Shown here in pieces: positions 7,041 to 14,337 of a DNA stretch of 20,258 bases. Positions within the stretch are counted from its first letter, which is position 1; each line of letters opens with the position of its first letter. A model generated the notes under the pieces. It worked only from the letters and a program-made list of their open reading frames with translations. It was not told where the DNA came from and did not search any database. Made by a program: the position numbers and the translations under genes. The DNA comes from Sulfurimonadaceae bacterium (GTDB taxonomy: Bacteria; Campylobacterota; Campylobacteria; Campylobacterales; Sulfurimonadaceae), in contig JAPHSI010000122.1 of assembly GCA_026193155.1 (NCBI GenBank), forward strand, positions 1-20,258. Reading direction: 5' to 3'.

Positions 7041-7511
7041 TTATATCCTTCCGTTTAATAGTCTTATTAAAGCATCACTAACTTCGCGGAACCCAAGAAC
7101 CCTTCTTCCGTTGTATTTTGCAGCAAACTCTTTAGCTTCTTTATATGAGTTAAATGGAACTAAATCATCTCCTGCAGGGCTTGTAGCACGGCTACCGTAA
7201 ACAAAAAAAGCACCGCGTGCCTCTATAACTTCCATAGTATTAAAATCCACTACTAAAATATCTTTAAAGTCTTTTTCACTTTTAACACCTACATCATGCC
7301 ATTTACCGGGACGAAAATAAAATTCAAACATAGATTTCGGTGAGCAAAAAAATACTTTTTTACCGTTTTGGAGCTCAATTTTAGAAGCCCATTTTGGGTC
7401 TTTATATGGTTTTATATGTCTTACAAGACCTTCTGTTTCTTTTGTAAAATCCATTTCATATGCACCGACTAAACCGAAAAACATTACTAAACTAACAAAA
7501 ACTTTTAACAT
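7041..7511 (-). CDS. nosL: NosL-family periplasmic protein
   Basis: A 156-aa protein with a signal peptide (about 1-17) but no lipobox cysteine and no CxxCxM motif. It carries C56 in FFCSPKSMFEFY with M61 nearby, H72, and a C-terminal half (RGAFFVYGS ... FNSYKEAKEFAAKYNGRRVL) typical of the NosL fold. It follows nosY in the order expected for Campylobacterota nos clusters (F-Y-L), which supports the symbol. Proposed role: copper handling for N2O reductase maturation in the periplasm. AGGAG precedes the ATG at good spacing. It differs from the two lipoprotein NosL homologues in this window in both anchoring and metal motif. Confidence 0.8.
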   Translation of the reverse strand: MLKVFVSLVMFFGLVGAYEMDFTKETEGLVRHIKPYKDPKWASKIELQNGKKVFFCSPKSMFEFYFRPGKWHDVGVKSEKDFKDILVVDFNTMEVIEARGAFFVYGSRATSPAGDDLVPFNSYKEAKEFAAKYNGRRVLGFREVSDALIRLLNGRI

Positions 7512-7519
7512 AACTACTC

Positions 7520-8347
7520 CTAAACTAAGTCTTTTTTCTTAAATATTCTAAATCCACCATAGGCAAATAACAGACCTAAAACTAAAGGATAACCTATTGA
7601 GAGCAATACAAAAACAATCTGACTCATTGTATCCAAAATATAAAATGCGACAGGTCCCATTACTGTAAGTTCTGGATCAAATAATGATATTGCCGCTACA
7701 CGAAATATCTCCATCGGGTTTGCAAGTGCTATAAATATTATAAGCTCTTCATTGAATCTTTGAGATAGCATTAAAGAGATTAATGCTATATCTAAAAATG
7801 CAAGCATAAATATCCAAACAAAAAAAGCGATTCCCAATGCAACTTCACTAGATTTTACAAAAGAAGATACAAAAAAAGCTATACCCAAAAATGCACTTGA
7901 AAGTGAGAAAAGAAGCCCCGTATATAAAAAGAATATACTCCAAGGAATATCTGCACCTATCGTAGCACCATAGATTATAGCTATAAGCATTGCAAAAAAT
8001 ACAGGAAGATAAACCGTTATAAATCTTCCAATTACTTTACCCCAGTAATATTGTTTTAGAGAAATAGGAAAAGAGAGCATATATTCTAAAATATGATTAT
8101 CTCTATCCCCTGAAATTGAACGGACAGTTGTAATTAATATAAATATAGGCAATATAACTATAGTTATTTGTATATACATAAGTAAAAGACGACTCAGTCC
8201 GCTAAATCCCATAACCTGACTCTCTGTAACTCCGGCTATGAAAAACAAGGCTATAAGACCCCCAAATACCAACGAATATATTAAAAACCATCTGGCTCTA
8301 ATAGATTCTTTTAAATCCAAATATGCGATTAAAGATAGATTTTTCAT
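7520..8347 (-). CDS. nosY: NosY, ABC transporter permease for N2O reductase maturation
   Basis: A 275-aa polytopic inner-membrane protein with about six helices (near residues 18-40, 53-78, 104-128, 137-160, 170-198 and 236-265), the ABC-2 permease topology. Between helices 2 and 3 a conserved cytoplasmic stretch contains SGDRDNHILEYMLSFP, typical of NosY. It would pair with the NosF ATPase encoded upstream and with NosD in the periplasm to supply sulfur or a related compound for the CuZ/CuA centres. The ATG overlaps the stop of the NosL-like lipoprotein gene (TAATG), so translation is coupled; AGGACA serves as ribosome binding site. In many clusters nosF and nosY are adjacent; here a lipoprotein gene lies between them. 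Confidence 0.93.
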   Translation of the reverse strand: MKNLSLIAYLDLKESIRARWFLIYSLVFGGLIALFFIAGVTESQVMGFSGLSRLLLMYIQITIVILPIFILITTVRSISGDRDNHILEYMLSFPISLKQYYWGKVIGRFITVYLPVFFAMLIAIIYGATIGADIPWSIFFLYTGLLFSLSSAFLGIAFFVSSFVKSSEVALGIAFFVWIFMLAFLDIALISLMLSQRFNEELIIFIALANPMEIFRVAAISLFDPELTVMGPVAFYILDTMSQIVFVLLSIGYPLVLGLLFAYGGFRIFKKKDLV

Positions 8348-8793
8348 TATTGTCCTAACACTTTTTTTCTAATTTTTGGATTAGCCATATGCTCACCCCT
8401 TAGCATTTTCAGTACAACTTCATCATATGTTATCATACCGTCTCCTTCATTCTCATATGCAGCAAAACCGTAACTCATAGGAGTATTATCACCTATTTTA
8501 TATTTTGCTTGCAAAATAGGGACATATTTTTTTGTATCTTTTGTAAGAACACGTGGAAAAAACTTTTCTATATCTACATTATTTTCATATGCATAAATTA
8601 CCATACAGCCAATATCATCAAAATAAAAGTCTTCACCCTTTACTTTGATTTGAGAACTATAAGGTGTTGCATATGCAACATTCATATGACATTCAGGACA
8701 TTTATTTTTTTGTAAATTCAAGTTAACTTCGGAATCACAGCCCACAAAGAATAGTAAAACAAATACTAAAAAGTAATTTCTAAACTCTCTCAT
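8347..8793 (-). CDS. NosL-like copper-binding lipoprotein (inserted between nosF and nosY)
   Basis: A 148-aa lipoprotein with signal peptide and lipobox FFVGC (C19). Probable copper ligands are C32, C35 and M37 in CPECHM, C63-M64 in FDDIGCM, and M106 in TPMSYGF. The arrangement matches NosL and is paralogous to the divergent lipoprotein at 4852-5289. The frame extends to a TTG at 8811, but the ATG at 8793 is preferred because AAGGTGG precedes it and the signal peptide then has normal form. It overlaps the end of nosF by 14 nt and its stop overlaps the start of nosY. The context places it within copper-site assembly of N2O reductase; how its task is divided from the other two NosL proteins is not known. 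Confidence 0.85.
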   Translation of the reverse strand: MREFRNYFLVFVLLFFVGCDSEVNLNLQKNKCPECHMNVAYATPYSSQIKVKGEDFYFDDIGCMVIYAYENNVDIEKFFPRVLTKDTKKYVPILQAKYKIGDNTPMSYGFAAYENEGDGMITYDEVVLKMLRGEHMANPKIRKKVLGQ

Positions 8794-9418
8794 CCGATAC
8801 CACCTTGCCAAGATCCATATAAATCTGTCTGTTTACTAATTCTTGAACTTCCTCAAGTCTATGGGTAACAAATAAAAGTACTTTATCTTGCTCATTTTGT
8901 TTAAGAAGTCTATAAAAGTCATCTCTTGCCTTTGGATCTAAATTTGCAGTTGGCTCATCATAAATGATAATATCACTTTTTTTGGCTAAAGATATAGCAA
9001 TAAGTAATTTTTGCTTCATTCCTCCACTTAGTTTGAAAAATGATTTTGACATATTTGATTTTAAATCTAACTGCATCTCATTTGCATAATTTAAAATCAA
9101 CTCTTTATCAACACCACTACTTGTTGAAACATAATTAATAAGTTCATCTATACTTAGTTTTATCGGCGGAGGGAGTTGAGGAACAAAACTAATATTTTCT
9201 AAAACTTTAGTTCTATCCTTTATTGGGCTATATCCATTTATGAGAACTTCACCGGAATCTGGATGGTAATACCCAAGTATTGAACGTATTAAAGTCGTCT
9301 TCCCGGCACCGTTAGCTCCCATAAGAGCTATGGAATCATTTTTTTTAAACTCACAGTTAATATTATCAAGCGATATATGTGAGCCGAATTTTTTAGTTAA
9401 ATTAGATATTTTTACCAT
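8780..9418 (-). CDS. nosF: NosF, ABC transporter ATP-binding protein
   Basis: A 212-aa ABC ATPase. Walker A is GANGAGKTT (34-42), the Q-loop lies near Q81, the signature is LSGGMKQK (130-137), Walker B is IIIYDEPT (150-157) and the switch histidine is H186. At 212 residues it is shorter than common NosF proteins of about 300, lacking a C-terminal extension, as in other clade II clusters. It energises the NosY permease for maturation of the copper-sulfur centre of N2O reductase. It lies two bases after nosH, and its end overlaps the next gene by 14 nt. Confidence 0.95.
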   Translation of the reverse strand: MVKISNLTKKFGSHISLDNINCEFKKNDSIALMGANGAGKTTLIRSILGYYHPDSGEVLINGYSPIKDRTKVLENISFVPQLPPPIKLSIDELINYVSTSSGVDKELILNYANEMQLDLKSNMSKSFFKLSGGMKQKLLIAISLAKKSDIIIYDEPTANLDPKARDDFYRLLKQNEQDKVLLFVTHRLEEVQELVNRQIYMDLGKVVSDERV

Positions 9419-9420
9419 TA

Positions 9421-10326
9421 TTACACCAAACTTTTTAATCTAAAATCAAATTTTAGGGCATCTTCATGACAAACATCTACACATCTTCCGCATAATGTAC
9501 AATCTGCACCTGTAATATACTGCTCTGTTATGTTGTTCTCATCAATTTGTTTTTTATACTTTGCTTTTGTAATTTCTAAAACCTGAGGTTCAAAGCAAAC
9601 ATCATGACATACCATACAGCTGTCACAGTTATCATTCCACTGAATTCTTAAAGCTGATACTTTCCCGATAAAACCATAAGTAGTCCCGATTGGACATACA
9701 TATGTACACCAAGCACGACGAGAATAAAAAACTTCAATCAAGAATACTACAACGACCCATAATAATGCTACAGTCCAACCGTATACAAACATACGACTTA
9801 AAATACCTACAACATTGAATGTCTCAAATACCAAATAACCACTTGTAGCTGATAATACTAAAAATATCGCCCAGAAAATATATCTGACTCTTTGATCAAA
9901 CTTACGCTCTTTTATAATTTTTTTCTTTACAAGCATATTGTGAAGTTTTTCACCGACTTCACTTAATATACCGTATGGACATACCCATGAACAATAACTT
10001 CTACCACCTACCAAAACATATACAATTAGGATTGTAGAAGTACCTATTATCATATTTACGGGTAATTCATGCGTAGCTAAAAAAAGTTGCATAGTTGTAT
10101 AGATATCTATCATATGGAAGCCTAAAAAACGAGAACCGCTTAATGTACCTTCTAATAGTTGTAAATCTATAAAAAACGATAAGAAAAAGAAAAGGTGTAT
10201 AGCTATTACAAGTATCCATCTTTTCATTCTGTAACTAAAGATTCTTTTTCCATCCCTAGTCGTATCAAAAAAAGTTGACCAAAAACTAGTGTTAGCAATG
10301 GTCTCCCGGTTGTTATATTTATCCAT
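9421..10326 (-). CDS. nosH: NosH, NapH-like membrane iron-sulfur quinol dehydrogenase subunit
   Basis: A 301-aa protein with four membrane helices (near 37-55, 90-107, 148-166 and 182-200). It has two CxxxCP motifs at the membrane surface (C112/C116 and C207/C211), and two C-terminal ferredoxin-type [4Fe-4S] sites (C234, C237, C240, C244 and C276, C279, C282, C286). This is the NapH architecture. With NosG it is expected to oxidise menaquinol and pass electrons to the cytochromes NosC1/NosC2 and on to NosZ, doing the work NosR does in clade I organisms. An AGGAGGT ribosome binding site, the strongest in the operon, precedes the ATG. Confidence 0.93.
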   Translation of the reverse strand: MDKYNNRETIANTSFWSTFFDTTRDGKRIFSYRMKRWILVIAIHLFFFLSFFIDLQLLEGTLSGSRFLGFHMIDIYTTMQLFLATHELPVNMIIGTSTILIVYVLVGGRSYCSWVCPYGILSEVGEKLHNMLVKKKIIKERKFDQRVRYIFWAIFLVLSATSGYLVFETFNVVGILSRMFVYGWTVALLWVVVVFLIEVFYSRRAWCTYVCPIGTTYGFIGKVSALRIQWNDNCDSCMVCHDVCFEPQVLEITKAKYKKQIDENNITEQYITGADCTLCGRCVDVCHEDALKFDFRLKSLV

Positions 10327-10335
10327 AACTACCTC

Positions 10336-10815
10336 CTATTTGTTCTCTTTAGCCCTAATTGGGAATTCACCTATTTCGTTCGCTAATCTTCTTAAATCAC
10401 TCTCTTCTAGTTTGATTAATAAACCTTTCATAATGTAGTTTTCTTTTCTACCAGCTTTAAAATCAACCAAGTCTTTATAAACTTTATCTGCACTCTGTCC
10501 AAAAAGTTTAGGTCCCATAATACCTTCACCGTTAACACCGTGACATGATGCACATTTACTTTTATATTCTTGAGACACTTTAAATGCTCCTGCATTTCCT
10601 GCTTTATCTTTAAGTGCTTTTAACTGTTCTTTTTCTTTTTCTCTATCGTCTTTTTCTTCAGGTAAAACAGTATTCGAAGCATTTGCTGTTTTATCGCCCA
10701 TATCTTCGATAACTTTTCCATGCTCACCACCATGATATACTGCATCGTCTGTTGCTACAAAACCCATTAGTGCAACTATAAGTATAGTAAGTATCCCAAC
10801 TATTGTATTTTTCAT
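10336..10815 (-). CDS. nosC2: NosC2, monohaem c-type cytochrome
   Basis: A 159-aa protein with an N-terminal membrane or signal segment (about 4-21). A charged, low-complexity linker (about 50-78) is followed by a class I cytochrome c domain with haem motif CASCH (88-92) and a downstream Met (M129 in NYIMKGL) that could be the sixth ligand. It is predicted to be periplasmic. By gene order it is NosC2 of the Campylobacterota nos cluster, an electron carrier between the NosG/NosH module and N2O reductase. It lies one base after nosC1 and nine before nosH. Confidence 0.88.
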   Translation of the reverse strand: MKNTIVGILTILIVALMGFVATDDAVYHGGEHGKVIEDMGDKTANASNTVLPEEKDDREKEKEQLKALKDKAGNAGAFKVSQEYKSKCASCHGVNGEGIMGPKLFGQSADKVYKDLVDFKAGRKENYIMKGLLIKLEESDLRRLANEIGEFPIRAKENK

Positions 10816-10816
10816 A

Positions 10817-11428
10817 TTATTTCCTCATCTCTTTAATCTTTTTGTTAAATGAATATATTTCATCCGCAATCTCTTTTATCTCTGCTTCACTCATGTTTTC
10901 AACCAAATTAGACATAAGTACGTTTAAGTTTTTATCTTTTTTAAATTTCATAATTTGAGAAAATATATACCCACTGTCTTTGTGCAACAAAGATGGTCCA
11001 ATTACACCATTTGCATAGTCATTATGACAAGCAGAACATTTAACAATAAATCTTTTAGATAGTCTTGAAACCATCATACTAACTTGAACTTTTTCATATG
11101 GACTTCTTACATTCATATTCGCGTCAATGTTTGTTCTTGGTTTTATACGTACAGAAGCATCTTCATTTGCCGGTTTTGCATCTTGTGAGTACGCACTTTT
11201 TACACCATAATCAAAATAATATGATTTACTTTGATTTTTATCTCGAGCTTTTTCCTGTACTTTTATAGCATTTGCATCTTTGTTTGCGACTACTTCAATA
11301 CCGCTTGCACTTGCTTCTTTAGCCTGAGTGATTTTTTCTTCTGTTTGCTTGTTGTCACTACATCCAACTAACAAAATTGAGATAACTAATGCATATATTA
11401 AATTATGCATTTTGATAATACTTTTCAT
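10817..11428 (-). CDS. nosC1: NosC1, monohaem c-type cytochrome lipoprotein
   Basis: A 203-aa protein with a signal peptide and lipobox LLVGC (C23). A long Ala/Lys/Asp-rich flexible region (about 24-110) precedes a cytochrome c domain with haem motif CSACH (131-135); M172 or M179 may be the distal ligand. It is probably tethered to the outer face of the inner membrane and carries electrons toward NosZ. The ATG at 11428 is chosen over the one at 11410 because AAGGGG stands five bases in front of it. The gene overlaps the end of nosG by 26 nt. The domain is similar to NosC2 downstream, so the two probably arose by duplication. Confidence 0.88.
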   Translation of the reverse strand: MKSIIKMHNLIYALVISILLVGCSDNKQTEEKITQAKEASASGIEVVANKDANAIKVQEKARDKNQSKSYYFDYGVKSAYSQDAKPANEDASVRIKPRTNIDANMNVRSPYEKVQVSMMVSRLSKRFIVKCSACHNDYANGVIGPSLLHKDSGYIFSQIMKFKKDKNLNVLMSNLVENMSEAEIKEIADEIYSFNKKIKEMRK

Positions 11429-12143
11429 ATGTACCCCTTGGTTTAATTACAATTGACGGAACTTGAGTCGGACAAACCTCTTCACATGCCCCACACCCGA
11501 TACAACCATCGTAAATTTCCGGCTTTTTACCGCCAACACTACTATCAAATACCATAGCAATCGCACTAAGTGGATTTGGGATAGGACACATATCTGCACA
11601 TAATGTACATTGTTTACCTTCAAAGCTATCTAGTTTATCTAGTAAGTCTAGTTCTAACTGAGTTACATTTGTTACATTTTTCGTAAACTCATGCATCTTG
11701 GTGTTAAAACCACTTGGTATTGGTGTATTAGTCATTGCTAAACAAGTGTCAGGATGTTCTAAATATGCAATACCCATATGAATATCTTCAGGTTTTTCAC
11801 AATGATGGTCAAGTGCTCCACTTGGACAAGCAAGTACACAAGGAACTGCACTACAAGCATAACACCCGCGTTTTGTTGCATCAATATACGGTGTTCCTAC
11901 ACCATGACCTTTTGCCATATCTGAGAGTTCAATAGAATGGTAAGGACAAACCTGCAAACATTGTCCACACTTTATACATAAAGCTAAAAACTTATCTTCA
12001 TCAACTGCACCGGGTGGTCTAAGTCTATTCTCCTGAACTTTTCCATATGGACTAAAAAATACACCAGCACCCATAGCTAATCCTAAAACACCAAGGGTTG
12101 AGTATTTTACAAATTTTCTTCTATCGGTTTTTATTGTTGCCAT
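11403..12143 (-). CDS. nosG: NosG, NapG-like periplasmic ferredoxin-type protein
   Basis: A 246-aa protein with a twin-arginine signal (DRRKFVKYS, residues 7-15, then a hydrophobic stretch to about 31), so it is exported folded with its clusters. Sites for up to four [4Fe-4S] clusters are visible: C56/C59/C62/C66, C94/C97/C102/C106, C179/C182/C186 with a possible fourth ligand elsewhere, and C214/C217/C220/C224. This is the NapG layout. It should dock on NosH and relay electrons from menaquinol oxidation to the cytochromes. AAGGAT precedes the ATG, and nosD ends two bases upstream. Confidence 0.93.
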   Translation of the reverse strand: MATIKTDRRKFVKYSTLGVLGLAMGAGVFFSPYGKVQENRLRPPGAVDEDKFLALCIKCGQCLQVCPYHSIELSDMAKGHGVGTPYIDATKRGCYACSAVPCVLACPSGALDHHCEKPEDIHMGIAYLEHPDTCLAMTNTPIPSGFNTKMHEFTKNVTNVTQLELDLLDKLDSFEGKQCTLCADMCPIPNPLSAIAMVFDSSVGGKKPEIYDGCIGCGACEEVCPTQVPSIVIKPRGTYEKYYQNA

Positions 12144-12145
12144 GT

Positions 12146-13357
12146 CTATCCTTCTATTCTAACTTTTGGCTTTTCATCTTCTAACAAAAACAGCGGTTTT
12201 GTAAAAGGTGCTAATTTTGCTAAAAAATTTAGTAATGAGATTACGGGTGAGCCGTAAAAAAACTTTACATCAGGGTTATAAACCCAAAGTTGATCAGCAT
12301 ATTGATATACACGGTGCGGAGTATCTCCAACATTATCCGAGTCTCTATCAAAACCGCTGTAATTATCCCAATAATTTCCAACTATCTCATTTTGGTTTGT
12401 TTTGCTCCCTCTACTATCATTTACAATATCTTCAATATTACCCATAATAGTATTATTTTTGATTATATTATTTTCACTTAAAGAATGAAAATGAAGTGCT
12501 TCTGAATTATAAAGAACTTTGTTGTTTTCGATCCAGTTATTTGTATCTGGCTCAAATGGGCTTCTATCTATGTAGATGCCTTGTGCACAGTATATTACCG
12601 TGTTATTTTTTAAAGTAAAATTTGACACATCTTTAAGTCCAATACCCATACCCGTAGCACCAAGCGAACTTTTTACCGTATTACCTTCAGCTATGGTATC
12701 TTTTGAATACATAAAAAAAATACCAACACTGTTATATTTGTAACTATTGTTTTTGACTATATTTTTACCCGCATACATAAAATGAAGAGAATACCTATTA
12801 TGTTCGCCATAGTTACTTTCTATTAAATTTCCGTGTGAGTACCATACAACCATATCTCTTGATTTGACAAGCTTGTTTTTTCTTATAATATTATCATTTG
12901 AATACCATATTCTAAGACCGTCACCTCGAAGACCAAGCTCTAAATCTTTTGAAGTTATATAGTTGTTTTCAACTATAGAGTTAGAAACCATTTGCATATC
13001 AATACCGAATAAACAATCTTTAATAGTGCAGTTACTAATCTCACACTGTTTACCTTTTGTCATAGTTATTGCCGCATCTATCGTATCGTTTCTACTTCCG
13101 CTGTTAACAATGGTTAAGTTTTTAAGTGTTATGTTTGAACCAACTGTTTTTATAACAGTCCCCTCACCCATACCATCTATAATCACACCATCTTCTTTGC
13201 CTATAATAGTAAGTGGTTTATCTATTAATATCTTACCTTTATACACACCCGCAGGAAGCTTTAAAATAGATCCAACAGGAGCATTATCAATAGCATCCTG
13301 TAGTATATTTGCTCCAAGAATTGTTGAAAAAAATAAGATAAAAAATAGTTTTATCAT
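12146..13357 (-). CDS. nosD: NosD, periplasmic beta-helix copper-site maturation protein
   Basis: A 403-aa protein with a signal peptide (about 1-16) followed by tandem N-rich beta-helix repeats (CASH domain), in the right place for NosD directly after nosB. NosD works with NosF and NosY to build the copper-sulfur centre of N2O reductase and delivers material to apo-NosZ in the periplasm. The C-terminal region with YQYADQLW, NFLAKLAPF and a closing EDEKP is shared with the paralogue at 5291-6505. The ATG lies six bases after the nosB stop and has no strong Shine-Dalgarno, so it may rely on coupling. Confidence 0.93.
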   Translation of the reverse strand: MIKLFFILFFSTILGANILQDAIDNAPVGSILKLPAGVYKGKILIDKPLTIIGKEDGVIIDGMGEGTVIKTVGSNITLKNLTIVNSGSRNDTIDAAITMTKGKQCEISNCTIKDCLFGIDMQMVSNSIVENNYITSKDLELGLRGDGLRIWYSNDNIIRKNKLVKSRDMVVWYSHGNLIESNYGEHNRYSLHFMYAGKNIVKNNSYKYNSVGIFFMYSKDTIAEGNTVKSSLGATGMGIGLKDVSNFTLKNNTVIYCAQGIYIDRSPFEPDTNNWIENNKVLYNSEALHFHSLSENNIIKNNTIMGNIEDIVNDSRGSKTNQNEIVGNYWDNYSGFDRDSDNVGDTPHRVYQYADQLWVYNPDVKFFYGSPVISLLNFLAKLAPFTKPLFLLEDEKPKVRIEG

Positions 13358-13363
13358 AAAATA

Positions 13364-14149
13364 TTACTCAGCTTCCATTTCATGCATAGCTTTTTGTTTT
13401 GCAAAAAATGCGAGCAAACTCAATAACGAAATAGCTATTAAGAGATAAAAACCAATCGTTGGATACGAGTGGGTAGTAAACTGAGCAATTTTACCATCAC
13501 CAAATACTGTCGGCATAAAAGGTTTTATTTTAAATGCACCCCAATCATGCAGATTATGCCCAAACCAATATAACCAATAAGAATAATCAGCTATAAACAG
13601 TACTGGTAATGACACAGGTACCAACATTGCATAATTCAAATATTTATTTTCATAAGCAATAAAATATATATAACCTAAAGTTAATAGCAGTAGGGCATAT
13701 GCGCCTATTTCACGCTCAAATATACCACCAATCCACATTGGATCCATTCCAACATAGTGATTAATTGTATTCATTTCATGAACTTCTCCACTATAACCGT
13801 CAAAGTGAAAAAATACCGGGATCCCTTCTGGGAATGCTTCTTTTGGATAGTTTGGTGCTTCAAGCGAAACTGCCCATATCGGTAAAGAAGCTACACCTAT
13901 TTCACTTGCTGAATCTATCATCTTTTCAAGGTCATTTCTAGCCTCTTTAGGTGTTGTTACACTTTTATATCTACCCTGATTGTACAAGTTCCAAACTTTA
14001 GCACTGAATGCTGATACCTCTTCACCTTTACCATTATCAATCTGAGTTAAAACACCGTTAAAAGAGATCATAGGGAATGTGAAAGCGAATGTTAGGACTA
14101 AGAGTGCCAACGTAGCAAATATTCTTGCTTTTTTAATACTAGGATGCAT
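13364..14149 (-). CDS. nosB: NosB, membrane protein of clade II nos clusters
   Basis: A 261-aa inner-membrane protein with one helix near the N-terminus (about 9-29), a periplasmic region of about 110 residues, and then helices at about 148-165, 172-195 and 230-250. NosB is found between nosZ and nosD in Campylobacterota; its function is not established, though it is needed for N2O respiration in studied relatives. The periplasmic part holds a His/Met-rich stretch (H115, H124, M126, H131, M135, M138), and H198 and H201 follow, which could bind metal or haem; that is inference. Here it is the first gene of the operon, with its own promoter and AAGGA six bases before the ATG; nosZ does not precede it. 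Confidence 0.85.
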   Translation of the reverse strand: MHPSIKKARIFATLALLVLTFAFTFPMISFNGVLTQIDNGKGEEVSAFSAKVWNLYNQGRYKSVTTPKEARNDLEKMIDSASEIGVASLPIWAVSLEAPNYPKEAFPEGIPVFFHFDGYSGEVHEMNTINHYVGMDPMWIGGIFEREIGAYALLLLTLGYIYFIAYENKYLNYAMLVPVSLPVLFIADYSYWLYWFGHNLHDWGAFKIKPFMPTVFGDGKIAQFTTHSYPTIGFYLLIAISLLSLLAFFAKQKAMHEMEAE

Positions 14150-14172
14150 TAGTTTTCCTTAATAAAATTAAT

Positions 14173-14221
14173 TGAAACCATTATAACACATTTTGTGTAT
14201 CTGTGAGTTGATATATATCAA
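14173..14221 (-). promoter_or_regulatory. nosB operon promoter with class II Fnr-type site
   Basis: On the minus strand a perfect TATAAT (14185-14180) predicts initiation at the A at 14173 and a 24-nt leader before the nosB ATG. The palindrome at 14208-14221 ends 22 nt upstream of the -10, so its centre is at -41.5, the class II activator position. No consensus -35 is present. The layout is the same as at the regulatory operon promoter (4770-4818). The start site is predicted. Confidence 0.75.
14208..14221. promoter_or_regulatory. Fnr-type operator TTGATATATATCAA (copy 2)
   Basis: A perfect 14-base palindrome identical to 4805-4818, matching TTGAT-N4-ATCAA. It lies in the 188-bp divergent region between nosB and ctpA, on the nosB side. 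The exact sequence and spacing identity with copy 1 argues for binding by the same Crp/Fnr-type protein. Confidence 0.78.
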
Positions 14222-14279
14222 AATTCTATAATAGTCATTACATATTATAATATACAAAATTTAAAAAATTTAGTAATAA

Positions 14280-14315
14280 TTGTTATTTAAACATCTTTTT
14301 ACTATAATATCCATT
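14280..14315 (+). promoter_or_regulatory. Housekeeping-type promoter of ctpA
   Basis: TTGTTA at 14280-14285 and a perfect TATAAT at 14303-14308 are separated by 17 bp, a normal sigma-70 layout, with initiation expected near 14313-14315 and a short leader to the ATG at 14338. The good -35 contrasts with the activator-type promoters facing the other way. It probably drives the whole run to crcB. Confidence 0.6.
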
Positions 14316-14337
14316 CTAAATTTAAAATGGATTTCCA

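Noticed and set aside
12963..13448. A 161-codon plus-strand open frame across the start of nosD and end of nosB
   Set aside because: It lies antisense to two well-supported genes, spans their junction, and has no ribosome binding site or recognisable domain; it is a by-product of the opposite-strand coding.
14244..14270. A second TATAAT-like element (14246-14251) as a plus-strand, palindrome-controlled promoter for ctpA
   Set aside because: The palindrome would be centred near -43.5, off the class II position, no -35 fits, and a better spaced -35/-10 pair exists at 14280-14308.
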